Part shown: positions 43,001 to 50,992 of the stretch, piece after piece
Numbering within the stretch: the first letter of the stretch is position 1
Layout of the letters: each line of letters begins with the position of its first letter
From: Pseudomonadales bacterium
Lineage (GTDB): Bacteria > Pseudomonadota > Gammaproteobacteria > Pseudomonadales > Pseudohongiellaceae
Direction of reading: 5' to 3'
Length of the DNA stretch: 64,000 bases
Assembly: GCA_024234395.1 (NCBI GenBank)
Contig: JACKOH010000003.1
Coordinates: forward strand, 62,001 to 126,000
Notes under the pieces: model-generated
Databases searched by the model: none
Told to the model about the DNA's origin: nothing
Seen by the model: only the letters and a program-made list of their open reading frames with translations
Translations under genes and position numbers: made by a program

Positions 43001-43428
43001 TCGGCTCGTATCTGCTGCTGTTTGCCAGTGCCTTCCTGGCTGCAACTATCCTGCCATTTTATTCAGAAGTCATCCTGTTCGCCTTGTTACGGGCCGGCGG
43101 GGAACCGGTTTCACTGGTCGTCGTGGCGACTCTTGGCAATACTCTCGGTGCAGCGGTTAACTGGGTCATGGGCCGTTACCTGCTGCATTTCCAGGACCGT
43201 CGCTGGTTCTATTTTAAGCCCGATCAACTGCACCGGGCACAGGACTGGTTCGGAAGATACGGTTACTGGACCCTGCTGCTGGCCTGGCTGCCCATCGGAG
43301 GCGACGCATTGACTTTCATTGCCGGAATCATGAAAGTCAGGTTGACGGTATTTCTACTGCTTGTAGGAGCCGGCAAGGCTGCCCGCTATATCATCATTGT
43401 TTATTTGAACGCCTGGTCAGGTATCTGA
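42997..43428 (+). CDS. YqaA-like small VTT-domain membrane protein
   Basis: 143 residues from a GTG that overlaps the upstream stop (GTGA). It has about four membrane segments: LLLFASAFLAATILPFYSEV, a segment near VVVATLGNTLGAAVNWVMG, YWTLLLAWLPIGGDALTFIA and LTVFLLLVGAGKAARYIIIV. The pattern GNTLGA-x-x-N and PxxGDALTxxAG is that of YqaA-type SNARE-associated/VTT proteins. Lipid or metabolite flipping is possible. Co-translation with the amidohydrolase suggests it belongs to the same system. Confidence 0.85.
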   Translation: MIGSYLLLFASAFLAATILPFYSEVILFALLRAGGEPVSLVVVATLGNTLGAAVNWVMGRYLLHFQDRRWFYFKPDQLHRAQDWFGRYGYWTLLLAWLPIGGDALTFIAGIMKVRLTVFLLLVGAGKAARYIIIVYLNAWSGI

Positions 43429-43526
43429 ACAGAACGTCGCTGTCTTCACCGCATACAGGAGCCAATACAGGGCTTGCTCAATGTGTGTTATGCTGGCAGT
43501 GAACAGAAGAATGGGAGGTTGTCGTG

Positions 43527-43766
43527 ATGGAAAAGAAAGTCACTCCGGAAGACATGATCAGCGATCCCTCAGATCATTTCAATCACCCGATCGAAGTGTT
43601 GCAGCATAAGAAGCTGACCATGGAGCAGAAGCAGGCCATCCTGGAATCCTGGAAAGTCGATGAACAGGAGATTTCCACCGCCACTGCAGAGAATATGGGC
43701 AAGACAGACAATAACCGGCTTTCCGAAGTCATTGATGCCCTGCAGAAACTGACCGGAAAATCCTGA
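43527..43766 (+). CDS. Small conserved cytoplasmic protein
   Basis: 79 residues from ATG 43527 with GGGAGG upstream; a GTG one codon earlier is less likely. The pattern DHFNHPIEVLQHKKLTMEQK then QAILESWKVDEQEI resembles small proteins often found in proteobacteria next to chaperone-like genes, but I cannot name the family. Helical, without signal peptide. A second small gene follows 20 nt later, suggesting co-transcription. Confidence 0.7.
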   Translation: MEKKVTPEDMISDPSDHFNHPIEVLQHKKLTMEQKQAILESWKVDEQEISTATAENMGKTDNNRLSEVIDALQKLTGKS

Positions 43767-43786
43767 TATAGGCTGAGGTGCGTCAG

Positions 43787-44062
43787 ATGTCAAAAAAGTC
43801 CGGAATGCCTGAAAAGTCTGGAAAGCCTGAAAAACCAGCACTGTCACAACAGACGGACCTGTCACAACTGGCGAAACAGACGGAAAAGTCGAAAAAACCA
43901 ACGAAAAAAGCCAGGGTATTTCGTGAACAGGTCAAGGATCGCCATACCAGTCATTGGGATCTGGATTACCTGTCCAGGGCCGAGCTGGAACGGCTGATGC
44001 TTGGCGATCGTTCATCTGAATCTGCCGAAAAACCGACACAGGACAAGCATCAATCTGATTGA
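43787..44062 (+). CDS. Small Lys-rich protein of unknown function
   Basis: 91 residues from the ATG at 43787, with GAGG upstream; a GTG at 43778 is in frame. The N-terminal half is Lys/Pro/Ser-rich with a short internal repeat (MPEKSGKPEKP). The C-terminal part has a compact segment (VFREQVKDRHTSHWDLDYLS) followed by RAELERLML. No domain recognised. It is the last gene of the rightward run; inverted repeats follow before the convergent DegP gene. Confidence 0.6.
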   Translation: MSKKSGMPEKSGKPEKPALSQQTDLSQLAKQTEKSKKPTKKARVFREQVKDRHTSHWDLDYLSRAELERLMLGDRSSESAEKPTQDKHQSD

Positions 44063-44109
44063 GTTCTGACTGAGTAGCGGCAGACCCCTCGCCTCCGGAC
44101 GGGGGCGCG

Positions 44110-44155
44110 GGCGAAACCCGCAGCTGAGATCCGCCGAAAAGGCGGCGGAGTAACC
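44110..44155. terminator. Weak hairpins between convergent genes
   Basis: GCGGGCGAAACCCGC and CCGCCGAAAAGGCGG form two small GC hairpins between the ends of the small gene and the DegP-type gene. Neither is followed by a U-tract. They may help end transcription from both sides. Confidence 0.3.
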
Positions 44156-44157
44156 GG

Positions 44158-45594
44158 TCACCACTCCAGCACTACAAATCGCTGTCCGGCACTGGTCCGG
44201 ATCAGTAACAGCGCTCTTTGCCCGGTGCCGCTGTCACGCAAAATGCGTTCAAAGGCAGCCGCGTTATCCACCGGGTTGCGGTTAACTTCCAGGATCACCA
44301 TTCCCGGCTGGATACCGGCCTGATCGGCCGCCGAGCCCGGTGTTACCTGGCTTACCACCACTCCTCTGCCAGCGTCCATATTCAACTGTCGTGCCAGTTC
44401 AGGGGTGAGCGTCTGCACCGTCAACCCGATCTGCTCGGAGCTTTGCACGTCATTTCCCACGGCAGCGACCGGTTCACCTTCCAGCGCCCCAATGGTGACA
44501 TTCAAATTCAGCCGCTCCCCATTGCGTATTACCGAAAGTCTGGCTCCGGTACCGGGTCTGGTGAGTGAAACCTGATTCCGGAAGCTACCCACATTGAGCA
44601 CCGGATTGCCCTGGTAACCCACCACGATATCACCCTGCTGAAGCCCGCCCCTGGCGGCAGGTGAGTCGGCAGCCACCTGGGCCACCAGAATCCCCTGGGT
44701 GGAATCCAGATCAAAAGACCTGGCCAGATCGGCAGTCAGGTCCTGGATGGTGATGCCAAGGTAACCGCGTGAAACTTCTCCGCTGTCGATCAGTTGGTTG
44801 GCAATGCTGCGAGCCAGATTGCTGGGAATGGCAAAACCGATGCCCATATAACCCCCGCTGCGACTGGCTATTGCGGTATTGATCCCGATTACCTCGCCGT
44901 CCAGGTTGACCAGGGGTCCGCCAGAGTTGCCCGGATTGATCGCAGCGTCGGTCTGAATGAAATCCTCATAATCACTGATGCCGAGGCTGGTTCTTCCCAG
45001 TGCACTCACCACGCCGACCGTAAGGCTGTGACTGAGACCGAGTGGATTACCGATCGCAACCACCCACTCGCCGACGACTAGATCCGCTGAGTCACCCAGT
45101 GACAGCGCCGGAATGTTCTCTCCTTCAATTTCGATGACGGCAACATCCGACTGAGGGTCCGTTCCGGTGATCCTGGCATCGAACTCGCGCCCGTCATTGA
45201 AGGTAATGGTTATGGTGTCGGCCCCTTCGACCACGTGATTGTTGGTGAGGATAAACGCCCGGGAACCGCGCGGGCCGCCGTCCGCCGAGAACACAAATCC
45301 CGAACCCTGCCCGACCGCGCGACGAGGGGCACGAGGCTGTTGGGGGGTATCCGGCAGTGGCTGGCCAAAAAACCGTTCAAAAAAGTCATCATCGAACGGT
45401 GAGGAGAACTGGCTCTGGCTGGGCTGCACGGCCTGTTCGGTGCGCACGAAGACTACTGAAGGGGAAACTTTCTCCGCCACCGAGGCAAATGCCCGACTGG
45501 TTTCACGCAGACTTTCCACTCCGTCCTGGGCCACGGCGGTAAAACTGAAAACTGTCACCAGGATGGTTATTGCAAGCCGTTTCAGTGAATCCAT
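44158..45594 (-). CDS. DegP/MucD-type periplasmic serine endoprotease with two PDZ domains
   Basis: 478 residues with a signal peptide (LAITILVTVFSFTAVAQ). The HtrA trypsin-like domain has His in LTNNHVVEGA, Asp in DPQSDVAVIE and Ser in INPGNSGGPLV. Two PDZ domains follow: YLGITIQDLTADLARSFDLD and IGLTVQTLTPELARQLNMDA. The length and layout match DegQ/MucD-type Do proteases. It degrades or chaperones misfolded periplasmic proteins. It appears monocistronic; the usual rpoE-muc neighbours are absent. A solo MITE end lies in its upstream region. Confidence 0.95.
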   Translation of the reverse strand: MDSLKRLAITILVTVFSFTAVAQDGVESLRETSRAFASVAEKVSPSVVFVRTEQAVQPSQSQFSSPFDDDFFERFFGQPLPDTPQQPRAPRRAVGQGSGFVFSADGGPRGSRAFILTNNHVVEGADTITITFNDGREFDARITGTDPQSDVAVIEIEGENIPALSLGDSADLVVGEWVVAIGNPLGLSHSLTVGVVSALGRTSLGISDYEDFIQTDAAINPGNSGGPLVNLDGEVIGINTAIASRSGGYMGIGFAIPSNLARSIANQLIDSGEVSRGYLGITIQDLTADLARSFDLDSTQGILVAQVAADSPAARGGLQQGDIVVGYQGNPVLNVGSFRNQVSLTRPGTGARLSVIRNGERLNLNVTIGALEGEPVAAVGNDVQSSEQIGLTVQTLTPELARQLNMDAGRGVVVSQVTPGSAADQAGIQPGMVILEVNRNPVDNAAAFERILRDSGTGQRALLLIRTSAGQRFVVLEW

Positions 45595-45660
45595 AAACTC
45601 CTCCTTAACTGACCCTCAAGGTGGCGCGACACCGGCTCGACCGGGCACTTGCTAAAAGTG

Positions 45661-45690
45661 CTGAGATTTTTTCAACAGGCTGCTAACTGA
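45661..45690. repeat. Solo MITE end
   Basis: CTGAGATTTTTTCAACAGGC followed by TGCTAACTGA is the terminal sequence of the MITE-like family, matching the right end at 6999-7017 and the left end at 35337 on the other strand. No partner end lies nearby. It lies in the divergent region upstream of the DegP-type gene. Confidence 0.6.
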
Positions 45691-45867
45691 ATATAAGTAA
45701 GAGATGGGTGCAAATCGTCGGATTTCAAGGCCTGCAGTCCGGGTCCGCCCGCCGGGAAAGCCTACCCACAGATTCCGGTCCAGCAGCCTCCCGGTCAACT
45801 GATTTCACTGTCACGCGTTTATGAGTTATAAGGGTTGTTATAGACGCCACGCTTAAAGGAGGTTGTT

Positions 45868-46257
45868 ATGAAACCGATGATTTTACTGGCTACCCTTACC
45901 CTGACAATGATCCTGGCAGGCTGTGCCGGCGACTATGAGCGTCCCGATATCCGTGAGCGGCTCCTCGGCATGGGCCTGGAAATGGGTGAGAGCGATGTCA
46001 ATATTCCCCGTTACCGGGTCAATGGCTGGAACTCCATTGATGATTACAACCTGATCATTACGGCTGGCGTCAACGACCGCTACCTGGTGGAATTGGGAAC
46101 CCCCTGCCAGGGTCTGAGAAGCGCATTTTATGTTGGCTTTACGACCCCTGACTTCGGCCTGGGACGGTTCGATAACATCCTGGTCCGTGGCATGGACCGC
46201 AGACCGGAGCGGTGTCCAATCACCAACATCACCCGCCTTTACCCGATCGACGAATAA
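45868..46257 (+). CDS. DUF6491-like small lipoprotein
   Basis: 129 residues with a strong AAAGGAGG site. A signal peptide with lipobox LAGC ends after MILLATLTLTMILAGCAG. The body has the pattern of the DUF6491 family: VNGWNSIDDYNLIITAGVND, RYLVELGTPCQGLRSAFYVG, and a late Cys in PERCPITNITRLYPIDE, with two Cys that may form a disulfide. Envelope location; function unknown. It converges with a candidate small RNA whose terminator begins 18 nt after its stop. Confidence 0.75.
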   Translation: MKPMILLATLTLTMILAGCAGDYERPDIRERLLGMGLEMGESDVNIPRYRVNGWNSIDDYNLIITAGVNDRYLVELGTPCQGLRSAFYVGFTTPDFGLGRFDNILVRGMDRRPERCPITNITRLYPIDE

Positions 46258-46273
46258 GCAGTCGCGGGCCGGT

Positions 46274-46410
46274 CAAAAAAAAGCCCACGCAACCGTCTGG
46301 TTGCGTGGGCTGAGTCACCCTGATGCACGAGGAATCCCTTGCGAGGTGTCAGATTCTGGGATGGGGGAGAGAGGTACCCCGGAAACCAACTCCAGATTCG
46401 TGTGCATGCA
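46274..46410 (-). ncRNA. Candidate sigma-54-dependent small RNA (~137 nt)
   Basis: A near-perfect sigma-54 promoter on the minus strand (46422-46437) and a strong rho-independent terminator (46275-46311) define a transcript of about 137 nt, starting near 46410. No open frame of note lies inside. The predicted 5' end can pair with sequence before the terminator: AUGCAC with GUGCAU and GAAUC with GAUUC, enclosing a GGGG/CCCC hairpin. This indicates a structured RNA. It does not match 6S, tmRNA, GlmY/Z or CrcZ by eye. Known sigma-54 small RNAs include CrcZ and GlmY. Confidence 0.6.
46275..46311 (-). terminator. Rho-independent terminator of the candidate small RNA
   Basis: AGCCCACGCAACC (46282-46294) pairs perfectly with GGTTGCGTGGGCT (46299-46311) around a 4-nt loop. 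On the minus strand the stem is followed by eight U residues (the A-run at 46275-46282). The plus strand has no U-tract, so it serves minus-strand transcription. Confidence 0.92.
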
Positions 46411-46421
46411 CCTTACATAAT

Positions 46422-46437
46422 GCACTAGTCGTGCCAA
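46422..46437 (-). promoter_or_regulatory. Sigma-54 (RpoN) promoter
   Basis: The minus strand reads TTGGCACGACTAGTGCA: the -24 element TTGGCAC with GG at 46435-46434, ten bases, and GC at 46423-46422, matching the YTGGCACN5TTGCW consensus except for the first T of the -12 element. The expected start is near 46410. An enhancer-binding-protein site upstream was not identified. Confidence 0.75.
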
Positions 46438-46781
46438 CATTAGTCCGGTCCGGAAAGCCAGCTTTTGGGGGACTTGCGCGCTGACGACCATGTCAATCAG
46501 TTCCAGAATGAGGCGCCTGCGGGAATATTGCACTCAATCTGTGCCGAGCCTGCCCGGATTGCCAGCCATCCTGGGTAATCCTTAATGAGAGCGCCGACAG
46601 GTTAAATCAGTGCATCAACAGCGACTGAAAGGTGCCAGTTCACATTCCTGTGGAAGGGGGCGCTGGGAATTGCTCTTGGGCCCGGAAATCAGCACAATCC
46701 CATCTTCATGAAGCAAACTCAATGCCTCTGCCGCGGGGATGTTAAACTTCCCTGCAACCGCTCCAAAAATTCAGGCCGCCG
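46438..46781. other. Intergenic stretch upstream of small RNA promoter and Mce operon
   Basis: This should hold the upstream activator site of the sigma-54 promoter and the promoter of the Mce/Mla-like operon. No gene is supported; a 72-residue minus-strand frame overlapping it has no protein features. Confidence 0.45.
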
Positions 46782-47894
46782 ATGACCGTCCCTTACACTC
46801 TGGAAACTGGCTCCGCACCGTGTCTTTCCCTGCATGGAGACTGGACCCTGGACAATTATTCGTGGCTGCTCGCGGCTGCGCAGCCCCTGCCCGGTTCCAT
46901 CGATTCCCTGGATGCCAGAGGGATGACGGCCATGGACACCGCCGGCGCCACGGTACTGTTGAATCTGCTGGGAACTGAACAGCTGGGTAGACTGGCGTCC
47001 GATGCCATCGGACTTTCTGACGAACGCAAGGCCCTGTTGATCGCCGTAGGGAAATCGGTGGCGACGCAGAAGTCGGGCCCGACATCACCACCGAGACAGT
47101 TCGGGGACAGCCTGGCCAGACTGGGCGCTTACGTGGTAAAGGGAAGTGCTGAAATTCTTCAATTTCTGAGCTTTCTGGGCCTGGCACTGGCAACGCTGTT
47201 CAGACTGTTGCCCCGCCCGGACCGCTGGCGGTTCACCGCCCTGATTGCACAGATGCATCAGACCGGGTTGAACGCCGTGCCCATTGTAATGTTGTTGAAC
47301 TTCCTGGTCGGCGCCGTGGTGGCCTTTCTCGGTGCCACGGTACTGAGGGAGTTTGGAGCCACCATCTACACGGTTGACCTGGTGGCCTACGCCTTCATGC
47401 GTGAGCTGGGAGTTCTGCTGGCGGCCATTCTGCTGGCCGGCCGCACTGCCAGTGCCTTCACGGCACAGCTGGGATCCATGAAGATTAACGAGGAACTGGA
47501 TGCGCTCAAGGTGCAGTCCCTGAACCCTATGGAACTGCTGGTGCTGCCCAGGATGCTGGCATTGTTACTGGTGCTGCCGTTACTCGCCTGGCTCGCCGCT
47601 ATGGCCGGTATGGCCGGAGGTGCGGTGGTGGCGGTAGCCACCCTGGATGTCTCCCTGGCCAGGTTTATCGGTATCGTGCAGGAGATCCCGCTGAGACACT
47701 TGCTGCTGGGCCTCAGCAAGGCCCCGTTTTTTGCCGTGGTTATAGCCCTGATAGGCTGCCTCGAGGGCTTCAAGGTAGGTGGCAGTGCCCAGTCGCTTGG
47801 CGAGCACACCACCAGCAGTGTCGTCCAGTCCATCTTCGCAGTAATACTGCTGGACGCAATCGCGGCGCTTTACTTCATGGAGATGGGCTGGTGA
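46782..47894 (+). CDS. MlaE-like ABC transporter permease with N-terminal STAS domain
   Basis: 370 residues. Residues 1-110 form a STAS-like domain (LSLHGDWTLDNYSWLLAAAQ ... DARGMTAMDTAGATVLLNLL). The rest is an MlaE permease with five or six membrane segments: VPIVMLLNFLVGAVVAFLGA, RELGVLLAAILLAGRTASAF, GSMKINEELDALKVQSLNPM and the late ALIGCLEGFKVGGSAQSLGE. It forms the membrane core of a lipid (Mce/Mla-type) transporter. The STAS domain, separate as MlaB in Escherichia coli, is fused here. Overlaps the next gene by 4 nt. Confidence 0.9.
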   Translation: MTVPYTLETGSAPCLSLHGDWTLDNYSWLLAAAQPLPGSIDSLDARGMTAMDTAGATVLLNLLGTEQLGRLASDAIGLSDERKALLIAVGKSVATQKSGPTSPPRQFGDSLARLGAYVVKGSAEILQFLSFLGLALATLFRLLPRPDRWRFTALIAQMHQTGLNAVPIVMLLNFLVGAVVAFLGATVLREFGATIYTVDLVAYAFMRELGVLLAAILLAGRTASAFTAQLGSMKINEELDALKVQSLNPMELLVLPRMLALLLVLPLLAWLAAMAGMAGGAVVAVATLDVSLARFIGIVQEIPLRHLLLGLSKAPFFAVVIALIGCLEGFKVGGSAQSLGEHTTSSVVQSIFAVILLDAIAALYFMEMGW

Positions 47895-48667
47895 CGAATC
47901 GGGAAGCCGTGATTCAGGTGCGCGGTCTGTGTAATCGGTTCGGCCGCAATTCGGTGCACGAGAACCTGGACCTGGACGTTTACCGCGGAGAAATACTGGC
48001 CGTGGTGGGCGGGTCCGGAAGTGGCAAATCGGTACTGTTGCGCTCCATCGCCGGTCTGCGCAGACCAGACGCCGGACAGGTCAGAATCCTGGGCGGACGG
48101 ACCGACCTGGAGCGCAGTATCGGCGTATTGTTTCAGCATGGCGCGCTGTTTTCCTCGTTGACGGTGCGGGAAAACGTGGCGCTGCCCCTGATCGAACTGG
48201 CCAGCCTCAACCGCCGCCAGGCCAATCAGATTGCCGACGTCAAGCTGGCCCTCACCGGCCTGCCGGCCCATGCCGGCGACCTTTACCCCGCCGATCTTTC
48301 CGGGGGCATGATCAAGCGGGCGGCCCTGGCCCGGGCGCTGGCGCTGGATCCGGCGATTCTGTTCCTGGATGAACCTACTGCCGGGCTCGATCCGATCGGG
48401 GCTGCAGCCTTCGACAGCCTTCTGGTGACGCTCAGGGATGCCTTCCAGTTGACCGTGTTCCTGATTACCCACGATCTTGATACCCTGTACTCGGCCTGCG
48501 ACCGGGTGGCAGTCCTGGCACAGAAAAAAGTACTGGTGGCGGATTCCCTGGAAGTGGTCGCCGCTACCGAGGACGCCTGGATTCAGGAATATTTTCATGG
48601 CCCGCGCGGCCGGGCTGCAGCCCATACCGTTGCGCGCAATAATCACCCGGACCACGGAGCGAATTGA
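47891..48667 (+). CDS. MlaF-like ABC transporter ATP-binding protein
   Basis: 258 residues from a GTG overlapping the permease stop. Walker A GGSGSGKSVLLR, Q-loop LFQHGALFSSLTV, signature LSGGMIKRAALARALALDPA, Walker B ILFLDEPTAGLDPIG and the H-loop VFLITHDLDTLY are complete. It powers lipid transport with the STAS-MlaE permease. The early Arg-Gly-Leu-Cys-Asn-Arg-Phe-Gly pattern is typical of MlaF proteins. Overlaps the MCE gene by 4 nt. Confidence 0.93.
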   Translation: MTNREAVIQVRGLCNRFGRNSVHENLDLDVYRGEILAVVGGSGSGKSVLLRSIAGLRRPDAGQVRILGGRTDLERSIGVLFQHGALFSSLTVRENVALPLIELASLNRRQANQIADVKLALTGLPAHAGDLYPADLSGGMIKRAALARALALDPAILFLDEPTAGLDPIGAAAFDSLLVTLRDAFQLTVFLITHDLDTLYSACDRVAVLAQKKVLVADSLEVVAATEDAWIQEYFHGPRGRAAAHTVARNNHPDHGAN

Positions 48668-49581
48668 TGGAGACCCGTGCACATTACATCCTCGTTGGCC
48701 TGTTCACCCTGGCCGGGCTGGCTGCCGCACTTGCCTTTTCCCTGTGGCTGGCCGGGTCGGGAGGTGAACGGGAGGTCTATTATTACGATGTCCTGTTCCG
48801 GGAAGCCGTTTCCGGTCTTAATGTTGGCAGTCCGGTACAGTACAGCGGCATTCGGGTTGGGGAAGTTCAGGAATTGAACCTGGACCCGCAGGACCCGCGT
48901 CTGGTCCGGGCCCGGATTCAGGTATCCGCTTCGGCACCGGTCAAGGTGGACACGGTGGCCCGGCGCTCACTCCTGAATATTACCGGCGCTTCCGCCATTG
49001 AACTCAGTGAAGGACTGCCGGAAAGCCCGAGACTGACCTCGAGTAACGGCGTTCCGGAAATTGAAGCCACCCCTTCCTCACTGTCACAGTTGCGAGTAAC
49101 CAGCGAGGAGATGCTGGTCAGTGCATCCACGCTGCTGGAGCGCGCCAACCGGCTGTTTTCGGACGACAATGCCAGCCGTGTATCCCGGGTGCTGGATAAT
49201 GTGGATGGCGTGACTTCAGTGCTGGTGGCACAGCAGCAGGTCCTGCAAAAGGGGCTGGAAGGCATCGCCCAGAGCACCTACACCCTGAACAATGTCCTGA
49301 CCCGTATCGACCAGCAGCTGACCCGCTATGACGAACCCATGCTGGAAGGGGTAAGCAGCGCCATTACCGACCTGCAACAGGTTACGCAGCAGCTGAATAC
49401 CATGCTGGCGGACAATTCCCCGGCCCTGACCGCGGGCATGCAGGGCTTCGCCGAACTGGGCCCGGCCATGCGCGAATTGCGCAGCATCCTGACCAATATC
49501 GATACCATGACCCGCAGACTCGCTGAAGACCCCGCCAGCTTCGTGCTGGGCAACGAAGCCATCAGGGAATACCAACCATGA
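48664..49581 (+). CDS. MCE-domain (MlaD-like) lipid-binding protein
   Basis: 305 residues with an N-terminal membrane anchor (HYILVGLFTLAGLAAALAFS) and an MCE domain: YYDVLFREAVSGLNVGSPVQ, YSGIRVGEVQELNLDPQDPR and RSLLNITGASAIELSEG. A long helical C-terminus (VLDNVDGVTSVLVAQQQVLQ ... VSSAITDLQQVTQQLNTMLA) suits a longer Mce/PqiB-type bridge than MlaD. It binds lipid in the periplasm for the ABC core. Overlaps its neighbours by 4 nt. Confidence 0.93.
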   Translation: MMETRAHYILVGLFTLAGLAAALAFSLWLAGSGGEREVYYYDVLFREAVSGLNVGSPVQYSGIRVGEVQELNLDPQDPRLVRARIQVSASAPVKVDTVARRSLLNITGASAIELSEGLPESPRLTSSNGVPEIEATPSSLSQLRVTSEEMLVSASTLLERANRLFSDDNASRVSRVLDNVDGVTSVLVAQQQVLQKGLEGIAQSTYTLNNVLTRIDQQLTRYDEPMLEGVSSAITDLQQVTQQLNTMLADNSPALTAGMQGFAELGPAMRELRSILTNIDTMTRRLAEDPASFVLGNEAIREYQP

Positions 49582-50177
49582 CCAGACTGCTCCTGCTGAC
49601 ACCCATGCTGTTGTTAGGCAGCTGCACCATACTACCGGAACAGGCTCCGGTGGATCTCTACCAGCTGCCACCATCGACTCTCGAAGAGTCACTTGGCGAA
49701 CCGCAATTGCAGGGCCTGCGGATTGCCCGCCCGCTGACCAGCGAGGCGCTGAGTGCAAATCGCCTGCTGATCATGTCGGATAGCAACCAGTTGCAGGCTT
49801 TTCCCGGAATGCGACTCGCCGCACCAACGCCCCTGCTGTGGCGCGACTGGCTGCTGGACGCATTCTGGCGCGATGGCCGGGTGCGGGCCCTGAGCGCCAG
49901 CAGCGAAGGTCTGCAGTCCCAGCTGGAACTGGGCGGTATGCTGAGAGCCTTCCAGATCCTGGGTGATCAGGCCAGACCGGAAGCGTTTATCCAGTATGAC
50001 GCCACCCTGATCAACACGGTGGGCAGAATACCAGTTGCCACCCGACGCTTTGAAGCCCGCCAACCGCTTGGTTCCATGGCCGTTGCCGATGCCGTCGATG
50101 CACTCGGTCGCGCTGCCGATCAGCTGGTGCGTGAATTAATTGACTGGACTATCGAACAGGGGCAGGTCAACGACTGA
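49578..50177 (+). CDS. ABC-type transport auxiliary lipoprotein (PqiC-like)
   Basis: 199 residues with a lipobox signal (LLLLTPMLLLGSCTILPEQ). The domain has the ABC-transport auxiliary pattern: LRIARPLTSEALSANRLLIM, PTPLLWRDWLLDAFWRD, ELGGMLRAFQILGDQARPEA and VATRRFEARQPLGSMAVADA. As with PqiC of the PqiABC system, it should be an outer-membrane lipoprotein that receives lipid. It completes a permease-ATPase-MCE-lipoprotein unit in which every junction overlaps by 4 nt. Confidence 0.9.
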   Translation: MTRLLLLTPMLLLGSCTILPEQAPVDLYQLPPSTLEESLGEPQLQGLRIARPLTSEALSANRLLIMSDSNQLQAFPGMRLAAPTPLLWRDWLLDAFWRDGRVRALSASSEGLQSQLELGGMLRAFQILGDQARPEAFIQYDATLINTVGRIPVATRRFEARQPLGSMAVADAVDALGRAADQLVRELIDWTIEQGQVND

Positions 50178-50356
50178 GGTCATTGCCCAGCGGGTCAGCG
50201 GGCTTCAGTTCAACATCGAACGCACTGAGCAGGATAATCAGGATAGCGCAGGAGCGATCGATACAGCGGATGCAGCCAGGAGCGACCGAAGCCGCTTCCT
50301 GACCCTTCCGACAGAATCCGGCTGATCACGGTGCGGATCCAACCGGAATAGAGAAC

Positions 50357-50875
50357 TCAGCGGTTACCGCGCGGGAGACGGGGAGGCCTGTGCTCAAGGC
50401 GTTCACGCATGGCCTGGCGCTGCTCATCGGTCATATTGCTGCGTCGTTCCTGCATTTGTGCTCGCCGGGCTTCCCGCTCTTCCGGTGTCATGCTGGCAAT
50501 TTCTTCACGACGCTGTTCCCGCGCCGCACGCCGTTGCTCAAACTGCTCCTGACGCTGTTCACGCAGTTCAGCCCGTTCCTCGTCAGACAGGTTGGCAAGC
50601 TCCTCGCGACGGCGCTCGACGGTCTCTCGGCGCTCTTCCCTGCGTTCACGCGCCTGGGCCCGCAAGGCTTCCTGTTCTTCGGCGCTGAGATTGGCGAATT
50701 CTTCGCGCCGCTGTTCGTTGCGTTCACGCCGTTCTTCACGCAATTCCTGGCGCTTGGCCTGACGATCCGCAATCTGCTCATCGGTTGCCTGATCCTGCGC
50801 CAGCACCAGTCCCGGCAGGCTGCCGGTCAGCACGACGGCCGCCAGCAATGTCACTGTTCCTCTAACTGCTTTCAT
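50357..50875 (-). CDS. Periplasmic Arg/Glu-rich coiled-coil protein
   Basis: 172 residues with a signal peptide (TLLAAVVLTGSLPGLVLAQ). The mature part is a highly charged helix with repeats of about 30 residues, such as RREEFANLSAEEQEALRAQA, RREELANLSDEERAELREQR and EIASMTPEEREARRAQMQ. The LSxEEQ/LTPEER motif recalls Spy/CpxP- or DUF3106-like periplasmic proteins, but LTxxQ motifs are not conserved. It lies 118 nt downstream of the RND pump on the same strand. A role in sensing envelope stress is inferred. Confidence 0.7.
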   Translation of the reverse strand: MKAVRGTVTLLAAVVLTGSLPGLVLAQDQATDEQIADRQAKRQELREERRERNEQRREEFANLSAEEQEALRAQARERREERRETVERRREELANLSDEERAELREQRQEQFEQRRAAREQRREEIASMTPEEREARRAQMQERRSNMTDEQRQAMRERLEHRPPRLPRGNR

Positions 50876-50992
50876 CGGTTACCTCCACTTTGAAATCACC
50901 GTCCCTGGTGAATGTCTCCTGCCTTTCCTTAACGCGGGGTCACGCAAGTGGTTGACCTGGAGTTTTTAAACCGATCAATTCCCGAGTGATTA

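Noticed and set aside
44110..44155. Strong terminator between small Lys-rich gene and DegP gene
   Set aside because: Only short GC stems without U-tract; kept only as a low-confidence feature.
46315..46533. 72-residue minus-strand gene in the small RNA region
   Set aside because: It overlaps the sigma-54 promoter and the structured RNA, has no ribosome binding site and no protein features.
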